Part shown: in pieces, positions 8,277 to 19,325 of the stretch | Layout: the number at the start of each line of letters is the position of its first letter | How positions within the stretch are numbered: position 1 is the stretch's first letter | Assembly: GCF_030253575.1 (NCBI RefSeq) | Contig: NC_080569.1 | Coordinates: forward strand, 20,573,501 to 20,637,500 | DNA: 64,000 nucleotides | Reading direction: 5' to 3' | DNA from: Rhododendron vialii | Taxonomy: Eukaryota > Streptophyta > Magnoliopsida > Ericales > Ericaceae | The notes under the pieces: generated by a model | Told to the model about the DNA's origin: nothing | Databases searched by the model: none | What the model saw: the letters and a program-made list of their open reading frames with translations, nothing else | Translations under genes and position numbers: made by a program

Positions 8277-10863
8277 ATGGCTGAACCACCATTCGCCGTC
8301 GTCTGGTTCAAGGCGACGCTGGACCTTTCCGGCGCTGTTCATGTTCTTCCCGAGGCCTATATTCTTCCCGAGGTCTATCTTCATCTTGAGGCCATAAAGA
8401 TTGTTATAGATCACGGGGACTATTACCGAGGAGGAGTGCCTTTGTCAAAAACCAAAGTCTAGAAACTCCGCAGAGCAATGACCATTCTATCCCGAGCATT
8501 AGATTTTCTTGTTTCCCCCAAGCACATAGCTAACGGGTTTTTGAATTCTTTTCTTTGGTTAGGAAGGGGCGAATGGTCATTGAGCTTTCTTCGGACAGTT
8601 CCAGTAGTTCAGATTCTCCTGTCGAGATTCCCGAAGATATCCGTCAAGTACTCTGAATCTGAGTGTTTTTCCGAACCCCGGTTAATCGTATTGAACCTCT
8701 TAACCCTTCTGCAGCTCCTCGGGAGGTAACATCGTTCGACCCTCGTGAGATGGAAGCTCCTAGTACTTCGGACCAAGGGCCGGGACCATATACAGGGGCT
8801 CCCGAGGAGTTCCGTGGTCAGAGAAGGCCGATGAGACCATGCCCTTATAGGAACCAATACTTTGAAGGTACCTCTGCCGCCTATGCTGAGTTCAAGAGGG
8901 TCTACAGCATTCCCCAGGACGTCGAGGTCCGGCTTCTACCTAACAATGATCCCAAAGATCTCCCTTATCAACATGGGAGATTAATTTTCCCTTTAATGGC
9001 AATTACTAAGGGGGGCATCAGATTCCCCCTTCACTTGTTTATCCGATAGGTGCTCCGAACCCTCTCCCTTACCTTCTCTCAGCTCACGGTGAACTCTTAT
9101 CAGATTATTACTAGCATTATAGAGCTGAGGAGGCAATATAACCTTACCTTCGGGCTAGAAGAGCTCTTCGGTGTATATTTGCTAGGGGTCAACCGAGAGA
9201 GCGACCGTCACTACCTCTCCTGTAGGACTGGTTATGATACGCTCCTAATCGATCACCTCCCCGATTTCGAAGAATGGGCAAATATCTATGTCTCGGTTAT
9301 CGGGAACTTTATGTTTGGGCCCAGGGAGAGCGTGGATACCACTACCACGGTTCAGTTTGAGGTCGGAGCTCCTGGTCGGTAGAATTTCTTTCTCGGTATG
9401 CATATTGTATATATTTCCTGACTTGCATGTAATGATTTCTCTTGATGCTTTCTTGCAGCCGAGGGTGTTGTCGCGGGGCTTCGGGAGAGAGCTATCCGGG
9501 CGCGGATAACAGCCGCCTACGCTATTCCTGTCACGAGCCGGTATGCCCCTGAATTGCTCGGGTATACCCCTTCTTATACCAATTACCTGAAGAAGAGGCC
9601 GAGGTAGCAGGGTGTTCCACGGGCAAGCCGAGGACGAGGAAGAGGGAGAGGCAAAAGAAGGCAAGAAGAAAGGGGAGTTGGGACCCCAGAGACCGAAGGG
9701 AGTGATTTTGGACCTTTGGGCACGATTCGAGAAGAGATCAGCCGGGAGACCCCAGAAAGAACAGGACTTAGTGGGGAAATGGCTGGTCTGGGAACTCGGG
9801 AGGTGCTGAACCTTAGGCGTCAGAGGCCGATGGGTCGAGGCCGAGGGTCTGTCCTCGGTACGACCGGCGCCGGAAGTTCGAAGGCAGTCCCCGCTTCTCC
9901 GGAAGAGCCTCTAGAGAAGAGGGCTCAGCACGAGGAAGAGGGTGGTGGCCGAGGAGGAAGAAGAGAGACAATCGTGATCGAGGAGAGAGAGGAACGAGGA
10001 GGCAAGACCGACGGAGAGGAGACCAAAGCTGGTACCCGAGTTCCGGCGAGGGAGGTCCCATGGGCCCCTGAGGTTCGGCATTATGCAGGTCGGCTGAGTC
10101 ATCATGGCGACAGTGCTTCTTCCAACATTGGGACGGTGTACGGGCTGCTCCAGTCTTCTATTCTCCCCAAGGATGCCAGAGCCGTGAAGGGCCGCACCGA
10201 AGATCTAACAAGGGAGATAGCACAGGCGCTTTTGAGTGTGAGTAACTATTTCTCAAACCCTTTCTTTTGATTGAGCGTTTATTTTGGTTGACATTTTCTT
10301 TTGCCTTCTGTTGACAGGCCGGTGCCCAAGCTCTAGCCATCAATGACAGGTACAAGGGGCAAGAGCAGGAGATTGAAGAGCTGAAGCAGGCTCTATTGAT
10401 GAAAGAGGATGATCTAAGGATAGCTCGGGTGTCGTGCGACCTCTATCTGGTAGATTTCCAGAGATGTGACAGAGATAGGGTGCTTGCCGAGGGCCGAGCT
10501 ATGAAGGCCGAAGAGGATGCGACTACTCTGAGGGCGACACGAGCTCGTGAGGTTGAAGCTGCGAGGGATAAGGGCTATGATGATGGCTGGAACGTGGCCG
10601 GGGTGGAGTACAAGAAGCAGGTCCGGGAGATTGAAGCCGAGCTCCACAGGGATCAATTCTTGGACGGACGTCGGTATGGTCATGAAACCTTGGTGAGTAA
10701 GCTTAATTTACTGGAAGACTCCGTACTCCGAGCCGTGCCTCAGCCACCTCCCGAAGAGTTCGTGCTACCTGAGGAAAAGGATGAGCTGGTGCCGAACCCG
10801 GAAGAGCTGCAAGTGCCCGACGAACGAACCAATCCCAACGCCCCTGCTCTTGCTGACTCATAG
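8277..10863 (+). pseudogene. Antisense extra gene of the Tat element (Transposase_28-type), intron-bearing, decayed
   Basis: The conserved core (8663-9382) includes GGIRFPLHLFI and later LEELFGVYLLGVN, resembling the putative gypsy-type transposon domain PF04195. It is interrupted by one in-frame TAG at 9047. Frame analysis gives an intron from about 9373 to 9459 (acceptor CTTGCAG) leading to AEGVVAGLRERAIRAR, and another at 10238-10317 (AGT/GTGAGT ... TTGACAG). The last exon (10318-10863) encodes a charged coiled coil (ALLMKEDDLRIARVS...) and a Pro/Glu-rich tail. A stop near 9607 and frame changes near 8650 and 9620 show decay. ATG choices at 8277 or 8574 are uncertain. The function of this gene class in Tat elements is unknown. 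Confidence 0.6.
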
Positions 10864-11819
10864 GAAGGCTCCATACCTCTCCTTTCTTTGAGCTTTTTTC
10901 GTTTGTCATTTGGCTGGACGGCTCCTGACATTTGGAGTTTATCATTCCAGAGTTTGTAAATATTTGATATTGTGATAGGAGCTAAACAGTTGGCTGAAGC
11001 TTTATTGCTTTCTTTATGGTTTGGCGCTGCAATTTATTTGTCACTTGTAAATGAATGCTTTCTTTTCCTGAATGCTATCTTTGGAATGCTTGTATGAATT
11101 TATGTTTGTTGCATGGGTGATGATCCCCCTGCTTCGGTTATGCTTCTGGAGCAATTTTTACCGAAGAATTATCCGAAGCATGATCCGAAGCAAATTTGAA
11201 TCCAGAAAAGGGGGGCAAAAATCGAAGCCCCGGTCAGTTAGCAAGACCCGGGAGGGTCGGGTGATGTAGTCTGAAGCAAGTGAGGAACCATTTTGAACAG
11301 TCCATGCCCCTGCGTCGGACTTAGGGCGCCTTGGCAACTTGCTAACGAAAATAGGCCTAGCAAGGGGTAGACGCGTGAGACAGTGGTACTGCTAGGGGAC
11401 GTAGGCTAGAGTCGCGAAGGGATATGGCTTTGGCCACAAGTTCAGGACGCAACGAGTCCGAGCAGTGAGAGACTTTGGTGGGTCGGTATAAGGGGCTCGG
11501 GAGGAAGCCGAGTATCCTTAAAGCGAGTGACCAGAAGTTCAAACGACCGAAGAGGCCGGGGCAACTTAGTGGGAATTTTGTTCCAAGGGTATCACATATG
11601 AGAGAACAATATTCATGAAGTCGGTGTAAAATGGTTTGGGCGAGAGCAAACCGAGCGTGAGTAATTAAACGGCATAAACAAAAATACAAGTAGTGCTAGG
11701 AAAAGAAAATTCCCATTCATACTTGTTGGGGTGCTGTCATTACATAAGCAAGTTGCCTTTGAAACTTAAAGGATATGCAACATATTTAAAGAAGTGAATT
11801 GGGCTTCGGTAATCGAGAA
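10864..11819. other. Spacer between the converging antisense gene and pol
   Basis: Non-coding internal region of the Tat element, between the stop of the plus-strand gene and the stop of the minus-strand integrase. It would hold the 3' ends of both transcripts. No motif was recognised. Confidence 0.5.
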
Positions 11820-12650
11820 CTATCCATAGAACTTCTTCAGGTTGTTTGCGTTCCATGTTTTAACAATGGGAGAACCGTCCAACTTCTCCAATTTGTAGTT
11901 TCCTGAGCTGAGGTGCTTGAGGACTCGGTAGGGGCCCTTCCAGTTGGGCATTACCTTCTTCTTCTTTGATTTCTCCACGACCTTCTTCCAGACAAGATCG
12001 TCGGGTTTGAATGACTGAAGGCGGATGCTTCGGTTGTAGCCCTTTGCAACCTTCTGTTGGTATGACGCGAGCTTTATCCTTGCATTTTCACGTTCCTCTT
12101 CAGCCAAGTCGAGGTCTGAAGCAATATTATCGCTGTTGACCGACTCATCGAAGTTTTCAGTACGGATGGTAGGAAGCCTGACCTGAATGGGGATGACAGC
12201 CTCCATTCCAAATGCCAAGGAGAAGGGAGTACGACCGGTGGATCGTCGGGGCGTGGTACGGTAGCCCCAGAGCACCCTGGGTAACTCCTCGGCCCATCTG
12301 CCCAGACGAGATTCGAGTCTGCGCTTGAGTCCGAATGAGATTGCCTTGTTTGCAGTTTCGGCTTGCCCGTTGCCCTGGGGGTAAGCCGGAGTGGATGTGT
12401 CCCATTTGATGCCATATTCGTCCAACAGGACCCGGTATTTCTGCCCTGTAAACTGCCTTCCGTTGTCGGTGATGATTTCAAATGGAACGCCGAAGCGCGA
12501 GATAATATTTCGCCAAATGAAACGGAAGACGTCTGTTTCTTCAATAGTGACCATGGGCTCGGCTTCGACCCATTTGGAGAAATAGTCGGTTGCAGTCAGG
12601 AGGAACTTGAACCCGCCAGGGGCAACGGGGAGCTTGCCAACGATATCCAT
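11820..12650 (-). pseudogene. Tat-lineage gypsy integrase, C-terminal part of pol
   Basis: The 276-residue open frame carries the integrase catalytic core: MDIVGKLP...FSKWVEAEP, then IITDNGRQF (second Asp) and PQGNGQAETANK (the Glu motif). A C-terminal segment follows with DDLVWKKV and WKGPYRVLKHLSSGNYKL, as in Tat/Athila integrases. No chromodomain is present, consistent with a non-chromovirus gypsy element. The frame itself is intact, but the N-terminal zinc finger and all upstream pol domains are lost at the truncation near 12663. Confidence 0.85.
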
Positions 12651-12663
12651 GCCCCACTGCTCA

Positions 12664-12876
12664 AATAAAAACTGCTCAAATCAAACGGTTCAAATAAAAA
12701 CTGCCCAAATCAAGCCTTTCCCGGTCTCTTTTTTTGCTGATTTCTCACGGATACCCTTAAAATCACGTTCTGAACACATTGAGCGGCTCGGATCATCAAA
12801 ATTTGGTCGGAAAAGAGGAGAAAATGGGAATCCCTTACCTCTTACCGTAATACGGTAAGGGCGCCCTTATAAGAAG
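12664..12876. repeat. Fragment of a dispersed MITE-type repeat
   Basis: Between the two gypsy elements lie short repeats (AACTGCTCAAATCAAA, AACTGCCCAAATCAAG) and a GAGCGGCTCGGATCATCAAA block similar to blocks at about 5140, 23520 and 30920. The small palindrome CTTACCGTAATACGGTAAG lies at about 12842-12860. No gene is present. Confidence 0.45.
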
Positions 12877-12881
12877 TGGAC

Positions 12882-13112
12882 TATATATATATATATATAT
12901 ATATTATAGGGTGTCATAGGTAGATAGGCTAGTCATGTATGATGGGTGTTTTGGATAGAATCCCCAGCCTCTCCCTCTCTCCCCCTTCTCGGCAATTACT
13001 CTCTCTCTCATCTCTTGCCAACTTAAGAGGATAAAGCATTTGATTGTTGTGTAAGGAAAATCTCACACATTTACTCTCTCCCCTTACTCCATCTTCGGCA
13101 GTCTCTCTCTCT

Positions 13113-13157
<45 letters not shown>

Positions 13158-13495
13158 CACACACCCTTACTCCCTATCTATTAAATTGCTAGTCTACAAG
13201 GCTATTCTTGATGGATTTTATTGGTGGACAAGATGGTGCAAGTGGAAAGAAAGAAATCTGATGGCAGTGTACATGATGACTAGATGATAAGTTCTTTGGG
13301 ATAGAAATCCCATTTGGCTCCCTCTCTCTCCATATATGAGTATGCATATTTATTAAGGCCTCAAAAATCTAAATTTAATAAATTAAGATTTGTTAAATAA
13401 AATCAACACTCAAATAAATAAGTAAAAGACAATCGAGTAATGGAAATTTTATTAAACTTATAATTTTATTGATAAAAAAAATTAGGGTCGTTACA
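12882..13495 (-). repeat. Truncated 3' LTR of the chromovirus
   Basis: About 614 bp match the outer part of the 5' LTR at roughly 21010-21752, including ATAGGCTAGTCATGTATGAT and the GA/CT microsatellite. It begins TGTAACGACCCTAATTTT on the minus strand. The rest of the roughly 2.4 kb LTR is missing; the copy stops in a (TA)n run. A polypurine-like GGAGGGTAGGT tract precedes it in element orientation (13496-13507). Confidence 0.8.
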
Positions 13496-13569
13496 ACCTA
13501 CCCTCCGTAACAAATTTCGTCCTCGAAATTAAGTACATACTACAATGGAAAAAGATGCGGGTAATCTTC

Positions 13570-14880
13570 TCAGATAGCGTCTTCTCGTTCCCAAGTAGAT
13601 TCCTCAATTCTTTGATGTCTCCATAAAACTCGCACCGACTTGATCGTTTTGACTCGAATATTCTTTTCGCTATGATCTTGAATCTCTACTGCTTGCTCCT
13701 CGAAAGTAGTATCCTCGTTTAGGGTGATATCCTCCCAGTTGATGACATGAGTGGGAAGGGCATTGTATTTGCGAAGTATCGACACGTGAATTACATTGCG
13801 AACTCGATCCAACTGTGGTGGCAGTGCTAAACGATAAGCCACATTCCCAATCTTTGCCAAAATATCGAATGGTCCAATATATCGTGGAGACAATTTCCCA
13901 TTTTTCCCAAACTGAATAACTCCTCGACGCGGTCTGATTTTTAGGAACACATGATCGCCAACCTTGAAAGATAAGAGTCTGCTCCTTTTGTCCGAGTAAC
14001 TTTTTTGATGACTCTGGGCGGTAAGTAGTTTCTGTCGAATCACCTTAATCTTTTCAGTAGTATTTCTGACAAGATCTGGTCCAATAAATCCGGCTTCTCC
14101 AGCATCAGTCCAACAAACCGGTGAGCGACAGGGTCTTTCGTACAAAGCTTCAAAGGGTGCCATCTCGATGCTTGACTGATAGCTGTTGTTGTAAGCAAAT
14201 TCAACCAGAGACAACTGTTGTTCCCAATTTTCGGAGAAATCAAGTGCACAAGCCCTCAGCATGTCCTCCGGAATCTGAATCATCATTTCCGTCTGTCCAT
14301 CCGTCCGTGGGTGAAAAGCAGTACTGAGCCGAATGTCCGTTCCCCAAGCTTTTTGCAATCCCTTCCAGAATTTGGATATGAATCTTGGATCACGGTCAGA
14401 TACGATAGATACAGGTACTCCATGTAAGCGTACAATTCCTTGAATGTAGAGCAAACTTAAAGCCTCCATGTTTTCTATCATCTTTACTGGTAAGAAGTGT
14501 GCAGATTTAGTGAGACGGTCGACTATTACCCAAATAGAAGTGCTAGACTTAGGTGTCTTGGGTAAGCTAGTCACAAAATCCATGGAAATATGCTCCCACT
14601 TCCACGTTGGTATCGGTAAAGGTTAAAGATCCCCTCCAAGCTTCCGGTGTTCAGCTTTGACTTGTTGACAGACCAAATAGGTTGACACAAAGCTAGCTAC
14701 ATCTTTCTTTATTCCCTCCCACCAGTACGTCCTTCGTAGATCATGGTACATCTTAGTACCCCCAGGATGAATAGCAAAGTTTGAGTGATGAAATTCTCGT
14801 AGTACGGCTTCTCGAAGGGTGCCGATGTTTGGTATGAAGATCAAACCTTTGAATTTGAGGATGTTATCGATGTGAATCAT
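13570..14880 (-). pseudogene. Chromovirus integrase with C-terminal chromodomain
   Basis: Two open segments in one frame (14880-14623 and 14583-13570) are separated by a TAA near 14623. The first holds the zinc-binding region (HHSNFAIHPG... LVCQQVKAEHRK). The second holds the core: FVTSLPKTPKSSTSIWVIVD, IVSDRDPRF and FHPRTDGQTE, though the following expected ERTN-like residues are altered. A GPFDIL region and a C-terminal chromodomain (VRVLWRHQRIEESTWEREDAI is its end) follow. Chromodomains are thought to guide insertion to chromatin marks. It ends 74 bp before the 3' LTR. Confidence 0.85.
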
Positions 14881-15096
14881 CCATCCAGTAAGGGCTTTTC
14901 CGACAATAATCTGAGACTGTATAAACTCACAGTCCTATTCGAATCCTTGAGTAAGTAAAATTTCTCGATGAAGTGTAGGTACAGCAATAAGAGCACACAA
15001 GCGTGCTTGTCCGTTGGCTGATGACGCTTGCAGGTTGAACTCGTTGAGTGTCTCTACCATTTCCCATTCTTTCATGGCCACTTTAGCTTTTTGCTC

Positions 15097-16110
15097 TCAA
15101 CTCTTTCGACTCAAAGTATCGGCTACAACGTTAGCTTTGCCTGGGTGGTATGACATAGTAAATTTGTAATCCTCCAGATACTCCATCCACCTCATCTGTC
15201 TCATATTCAGCTCCTTCTGTGTGAACAGATACTTGAGACTCTTGAGATCTGTGAAAACTTCAAATTGCTCGCCGTACAGATAATAACGCCACGACTTGAG
15301 AGCGAAGACTACCGCCGCCAATTCTAGGTCGTGCGTAGGGTAATTCTTTTCATGCGGTCTCAATTGACATGATCCATAGGCAACAACCTTCCCATTTTGC
15401 ATCAGGACGCAAACCAAATTATCTTTAGAGACGTCACAGTAAACTGTGTAGCCTACATCCCGCTCTGGAATGATGAGTATGGGTGCGTTGGTTAGTCTTT
15501 TCTTCAACTCTTGAAATGTCTCCTCACAGTTTTCATTCCATTCAAACTTGACTCCCTTTTGGGTCAATCTTGTCATTGGTTTGGCAAGAATAGAGAAGTC
15601 TTGAATAAATCGTCGTGAATAGCTAGCCAATCCTAGAAAGCTTTTGATTTCAAACACTGTCGTAGGCCGCTTCCAATCCAGCACGACTTCCACCTTGCTA
15701 TCATCCACCTCAATTCCGTCTTTAGACATTATGTGTCCTAGGAATTTAACCACTTTCAGCCAGAACTTGCACTTACTAGCCTTTGCATAGAGTTGGTTGT
15801 CTCTAAGCACTTGTAGCATGATTCTGAGATGTTCTTCGTGCTCCTCCTTCGTGGTTGAGTATATCAGTATGTCATCAATGAACACTACCACAAATCTATC
15901 CAGGCAGGGTTGAAAAATTTTGTTCATGAGACACATGAATACTGCTAGTGCATTGGTGAGTCTATAGTCGATACAAAGACGTAGTGTTCCTTCCTTTTTC
16001 TTCACAAATAAGGCTAGTGCTCCCCATGGTGATGTGCTTGGCCAAATATAACCCTTCTCTTGCAGGTCCTGCAGTTGAATCTTGAGTTCCTTTAGTTCGG
16101 CCGGTGCCAT
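15097..16110 (-). pseudogene. Chromovirus reverse transcriptase and RNase H with internal deletion
   Basis: The 337-residue open frame starts in the RT fingers ([28 protein letters not shown]), continues with the palm FIDDILIY (about 15876) and then RNase H ([11 protein letters not shown]... [17 protein letters not shown]). After CIDYR the sequence jumps straight to LTNALAVFM at 15960. About 70-75 residues normally present, including the first catalytic Asp region, are missing, yet the frame stays open. The frame is closed by a TGA at 15097; upstream coding sense continues past 16110 to the protease. Confidence 0.85.
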
Positions 16111-16437
16111 TCTGTATGGGGCTATGGGGATTGGTGCAGTTCCAGGTTGGAGTTCAATGGTGAAGTCTATCTCCCGCTGTGGTGGTAACCTGAGTAGTTC
16201 GTCAAGAAATACGTTTACATACTGGCAGACAATATGAGGTAGTCACAGCTCCATCCGATCAGTTTCTTCTAACTTGAGGCTAGCTAGCCATCCAAAAATT
16301 TGGTATTGCCACTTTGTTTGTCTTGTCGTTGAAGTCGGAGTTTGTCTATTCCCCTTAAATTTGAAGCAGGTTCCGTCAGGAGCGAAAGCTGTCACTATTT
16401 TCTGATGGCAGTCTATGACAGCTCAGTGGGATGACAA

Positions 16438-17238
16438 CTAATCCATTCCCAAAATTATATCGAAGTTAGCCATATCAATCACTCGTAAGTAACAGGTCAG
16501 ATGTAGATCAGCTACTTCTATCTTACAGCCTTTACAAATTAGATTAACAGCTAACTTCCCACCCAAAGGTGATGTTACCATCAAATTTGATTGTAAGGGT
16601 TTTGTTTCTAATCCTAGTGCAGATACACAGGCAGTAGATATGAACGAGTGCAATGCTCCAAAATCAAATAAAGCTTGTACGCAGGTACTGAATAATAGTA
16701 GCGTACCTTGGATCACAGTGGGATCCTGCTCTTCCTGTTCAGCCTGTAGGGCAAAGACACACCCTTCAGCATTCTGTTGAGTTTCCATCGGCTGCTTCCC
16801 TTTCCAATTGTGTTGCTGAGGTTGGAACTGTTTGTTGTTCTGTTGTTGAGGTCCACCTTGATTCTGATTAGCAAAACCAGTCGGTCGGAATTTTTGAGGT
16901 GGTTGACTTCCATTCACTCGAGGCCTCTCTCGCTGTGGTTTTGGGTTGTCACAGCTATAATGCCCCGTTGCTTGGCAATTGTAGCATTGAACTGTAGAAA
17001 TATCGCGGATAAATCCATGCGATGGCCTTGGTGGTTGGTTTTGCACTGCCCTTGTGTTGTTCCATGATTGGCCCCCTTGCTGTAAGTTGAATGATTTTTT
17101 TGGATAAGGTCCCTGATTGTTGTTAGTGTTGTAGGTTTGGTTGCTTCGAATTGGTCCTCCAGCACTTGCTCCTGTCTTTTTCCACTTGGCTTTGAAATCC
17201 ATGTCTTCTCTTTCAAGCCTCAAGGCACATTTCACCAC
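16438..17238 (-). pseudogene. Chromovirus gag zinc knuckle and protease
   Basis: The 266-residue open frame has a Gln/Asn-rich linker, a zinc knuckle CYNCQATGHYSCDNP (residues about 85-99) and an aspartic protease segment ALFDFGALHSFIS (about 189-201). The knuckle's fourth ligand position carries Asn instead of Cys. The protease triad reads Asp-Phe-Gly instead of Asp-Ser/Thr-Gly (16662-16660). Both changes should inactivate it. The stop at 16438 is a TAG in place of the Trp expected in the conserved GMDW motif; coding sense continues downstream into RT with one more stop near 16420. Confidence 0.8.
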
Positions 17239-17900
17239 TTGTGAGTAAGTGGGAACTCATGGCCGAATACTGCCTTGCGAGAGGAACTCAGTCCCCATTC
17301 AAACTTCCTTGCCTTGTCATCCTCAGTCGGGATAGTAGTTAGAGCATATCGTGACAGTTCCTCGAACTTGGCGGCATACTGTGTCACTGTCATTGAACCT
17401 TGCTGCAAACTATGAAATTCCTGCGCCTTTGCCTGCTTGATTGGTGTAGGGAAGTACTTATCTAGGAAGATGCATTCAAACTCAGCAAATGTCATTGTTG
17501 CGACATCGTGAGTTGTCTCCATCAGTTCCAACCAATAATGGGCTTCGCCCTTCAGCTGATAAGTGGCTAGAGCTACTCGGTCCCCATCACGAGCGATATC
17601 CAAGGTGCTGAATATCCCTTTATCTTCCTTAAGCTAGGCTTCGGCCAAGGTTGGCTCAGGTTCTCCGTGGAAAGCCGGCGGTCGTCGTTTACAAAACTTG
17701 TTAAGAGCTTGAGCCTGAGTCATTGGTCTAGGTATGTGAGCGTGGGGCGGTGGATGGTTGGCGTTGTTGATAGCCGTTGTGAAAACTTGTAAGAGTTGGG
17801 CGAAATCCATATTTCCGTTGGCTCGGTTAGGATGGCCATTGGATGACTCTCCATTGCGGTCATTGTTTTCGTTACCTAATCCAGTGCGCGTGAGCACCAT
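17232..17900 (-). pseudogene. Chromovirus gag
   Basis: Two open segments, 17900-17634 (N-terminal gag, MVLTRTGLGNEN...) and 17603-17232 (retrotransposon gag domain: ATYQLKGEAHYWLELM, FLDKYFPTPIKQAKAQEF, MTVTQYAAKFEELSRYA). They lie in one frame, separated by a TAG near 17634. A frameshift near 17240 separates gag from the zinc-knuckle segment. Gag forms the virus-like particle in this element class. Confidence 0.85.
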
Positions 17901-18169
17901 CTACAATTTTACAAATTTTTGGGGGATTCAGTATGGTGTCTTATACACACACACACATATACACACATACATATTAACCTTTATACCCATTCAATAATTG
18001 AGACAGGTATGTAAATTGAATTGAAAACTTTTTATTGATAAAAGCTTAGTACATAATGTTGATTAAGGAAAATAACACAACTACTTCTTATTGCATGGAC
18101 CTATTGCCCTCGATTCACTACAAAGAGTTAACAGAGGATAATTTCGTTCCTTATTCTAACATTTCACTT

Positions 18170-18510
18170 CTACCTAATTCCTACGGAGTGCAAAGTAGAT
18201 CCTAAGTGCCTTCATGTGAGCTTTTTCAGCTTGCTTCAGTTCGTATTCTTCTTGACGACGAAGTTGTTCTTGTATTTCTGCTTCGGTCTGAAGGGGGGAG
18301 TTCCTCCAGGGTCTCGATCGGAAAGTAGGAAAGATTAGCTAGTGGCATGTCAAACAGGTACCCCACGTCTATGTGCTCGTAGAGGTAAGACTCAGTGTCT
18401 CGGTTGTACATTGGTGGTGGTGGAGGCAGAGAGTTGGCTGGGACTGGTATAGTCCGGTAGAAACTCTAGGCAGCGGCGGAGCTAGGTGTAGCCATATCTA
18501 CCAGTAAAAA
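18170..18510 (-). pseudogene. Leader ORF 2 of the chromovirus, broken
   Basis: A 61-residue open frame (18411-18226) contains TESYLYEHIDVGYLFDM and FPIETLEELPP. Coding-like sense extends upstream to an ATG near 18497 with one stop. After a frame change it continues downstream into a charged coiled-coil tail (AEIQEQLRRQEEYELKQAEK) ending near 18188. It lies between the primer-binding site and gag and resembles no retroelement protein I know. Confidence 0.4.
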
Positions 18511-18789
18511 TTATATATTAGACTTAAGAATGTAGAGAAACTGCTGAAAAAGTAAACAATAAGGTGAAAACACCAGTATCATAGAAAACAATATTTTTTT
18601 TTTTATTAATAAACTTTCACATGAGACAACAACATAACACTAGTCGCAATACTACCACACAGGTTCCTAGGTCCTACAAATTCTTCTTAGCACAAGTTTT
18701 ATTTAAATATGCCTAACTATTGTTAGGTCTTCATTTTCTCTTCTTCTCACAGTGAAAAAAGTTCCGAGTAGCAACTTTTCACAGTGCTA

Positions 18790-19176
18790 AATTCCTCTAT
18801 GGTCACGTAGGTGATCCCATAATTCCTCCACATCACTCTCGGGTTCCGGCTCTTCTTCCGGTATTGCTTCAATTTCGACTTGCACTTGTTCGGCCATCCC
18901 ATGGTCGTTCAGCCAGGCGTTCACCTGTACTTAAGGCTCCTCCTCATTCTCTTCCGGGTCTTCTTCCTCGGGATCTTCTTCCTCAGGTTCTTCTTCTGCA
19001 TGCTCCTCCTCTTCCGGTATCAATGCGTCCATTGGTGGCCAAACTCCAAAGTTTCGATAGTATTCGTCCAGCAGGGGAAATTGATGGGCAAAGTAGGGGT
19101 CGTTTATCAAATGGTCGAGTACGGTATGGTGGATGTCCTTAAAGTTCTGAATCTCGGCTCTCAATACTGGGTCCAT
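18790..19176 (-). pseudogene. Leader ORF 1 of the chromovirus, acidic protein
   Basis: The 81-residue open frame (19176-18931) begins MDPVLRAEIQNFKDIHHTVL, contains a DEYYRNFGVWPPMDALIP block and ends in long runs of Glu. One TAA at 18931 interrupts it; the same frame then continues (VQVNAWLNDHGMAEQ ... EELWDHLRDH) to a stop near 18793. The intact form would be about 130 residues. It sits in the leader just after the primer-binding site. The function is unknown. Confidence 0.45.
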
Positions 19177-19310
19177 CTACAAAACAAAATATTTAATTAT
19201 ACTAAAGGTTTAGTATTGCATAACTAAATATTTTAGGATTTCTAAATTCTAACTCTTAACCCTATTGGAAGTCTACCCTTTCTATTTAAGGCCGAGGTTT
19301 TGAACCTAAG

Positions 19311-19324
19311 GCTTTGATATCAAG
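19311..19324 (-). other. Primer-binding site of the chromovirus
   Basis: On the minus strand CTTGATATCAAAGC directly follows the LTR end. It resembles the initiator-Met tRNA complement TGGTATCAGAGC with a few changes. Confidence 0.6.
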
Positions 19325-19325
19325 T

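Larger units (their letters stand above)
7085..12663 (-). mobile_element. Truncated Tat-lineage Ty3-gypsy retrotransposon
   Basis: On the minus strand this is the 3' part of a gypsy element: the C-terminal half of integrase (12650-11820), a spacer, a converging plus-strand extra gene (8277-10863) and a 3' LTR (7681-7085). A long ORF antisense to pol and lying before the 3' LTR is a hallmark of several Tat-lineage elements. The integrase frame is open to about 12663, where it breaks inside a conserved FEQWGMDI-like segment. Gag, protease and reverse transcriptase are missing. The break coincides with a short repeat (CTGCTCAAAT occurs twice at 12657-12681). Confidence 0.75.

Noticed and set aside
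7994-8311. 105-codon minus-strand open frame
   Set aside because: It overlaps the promoter and leader of the Tat antisense gene; no motif, basic low-complexity content.
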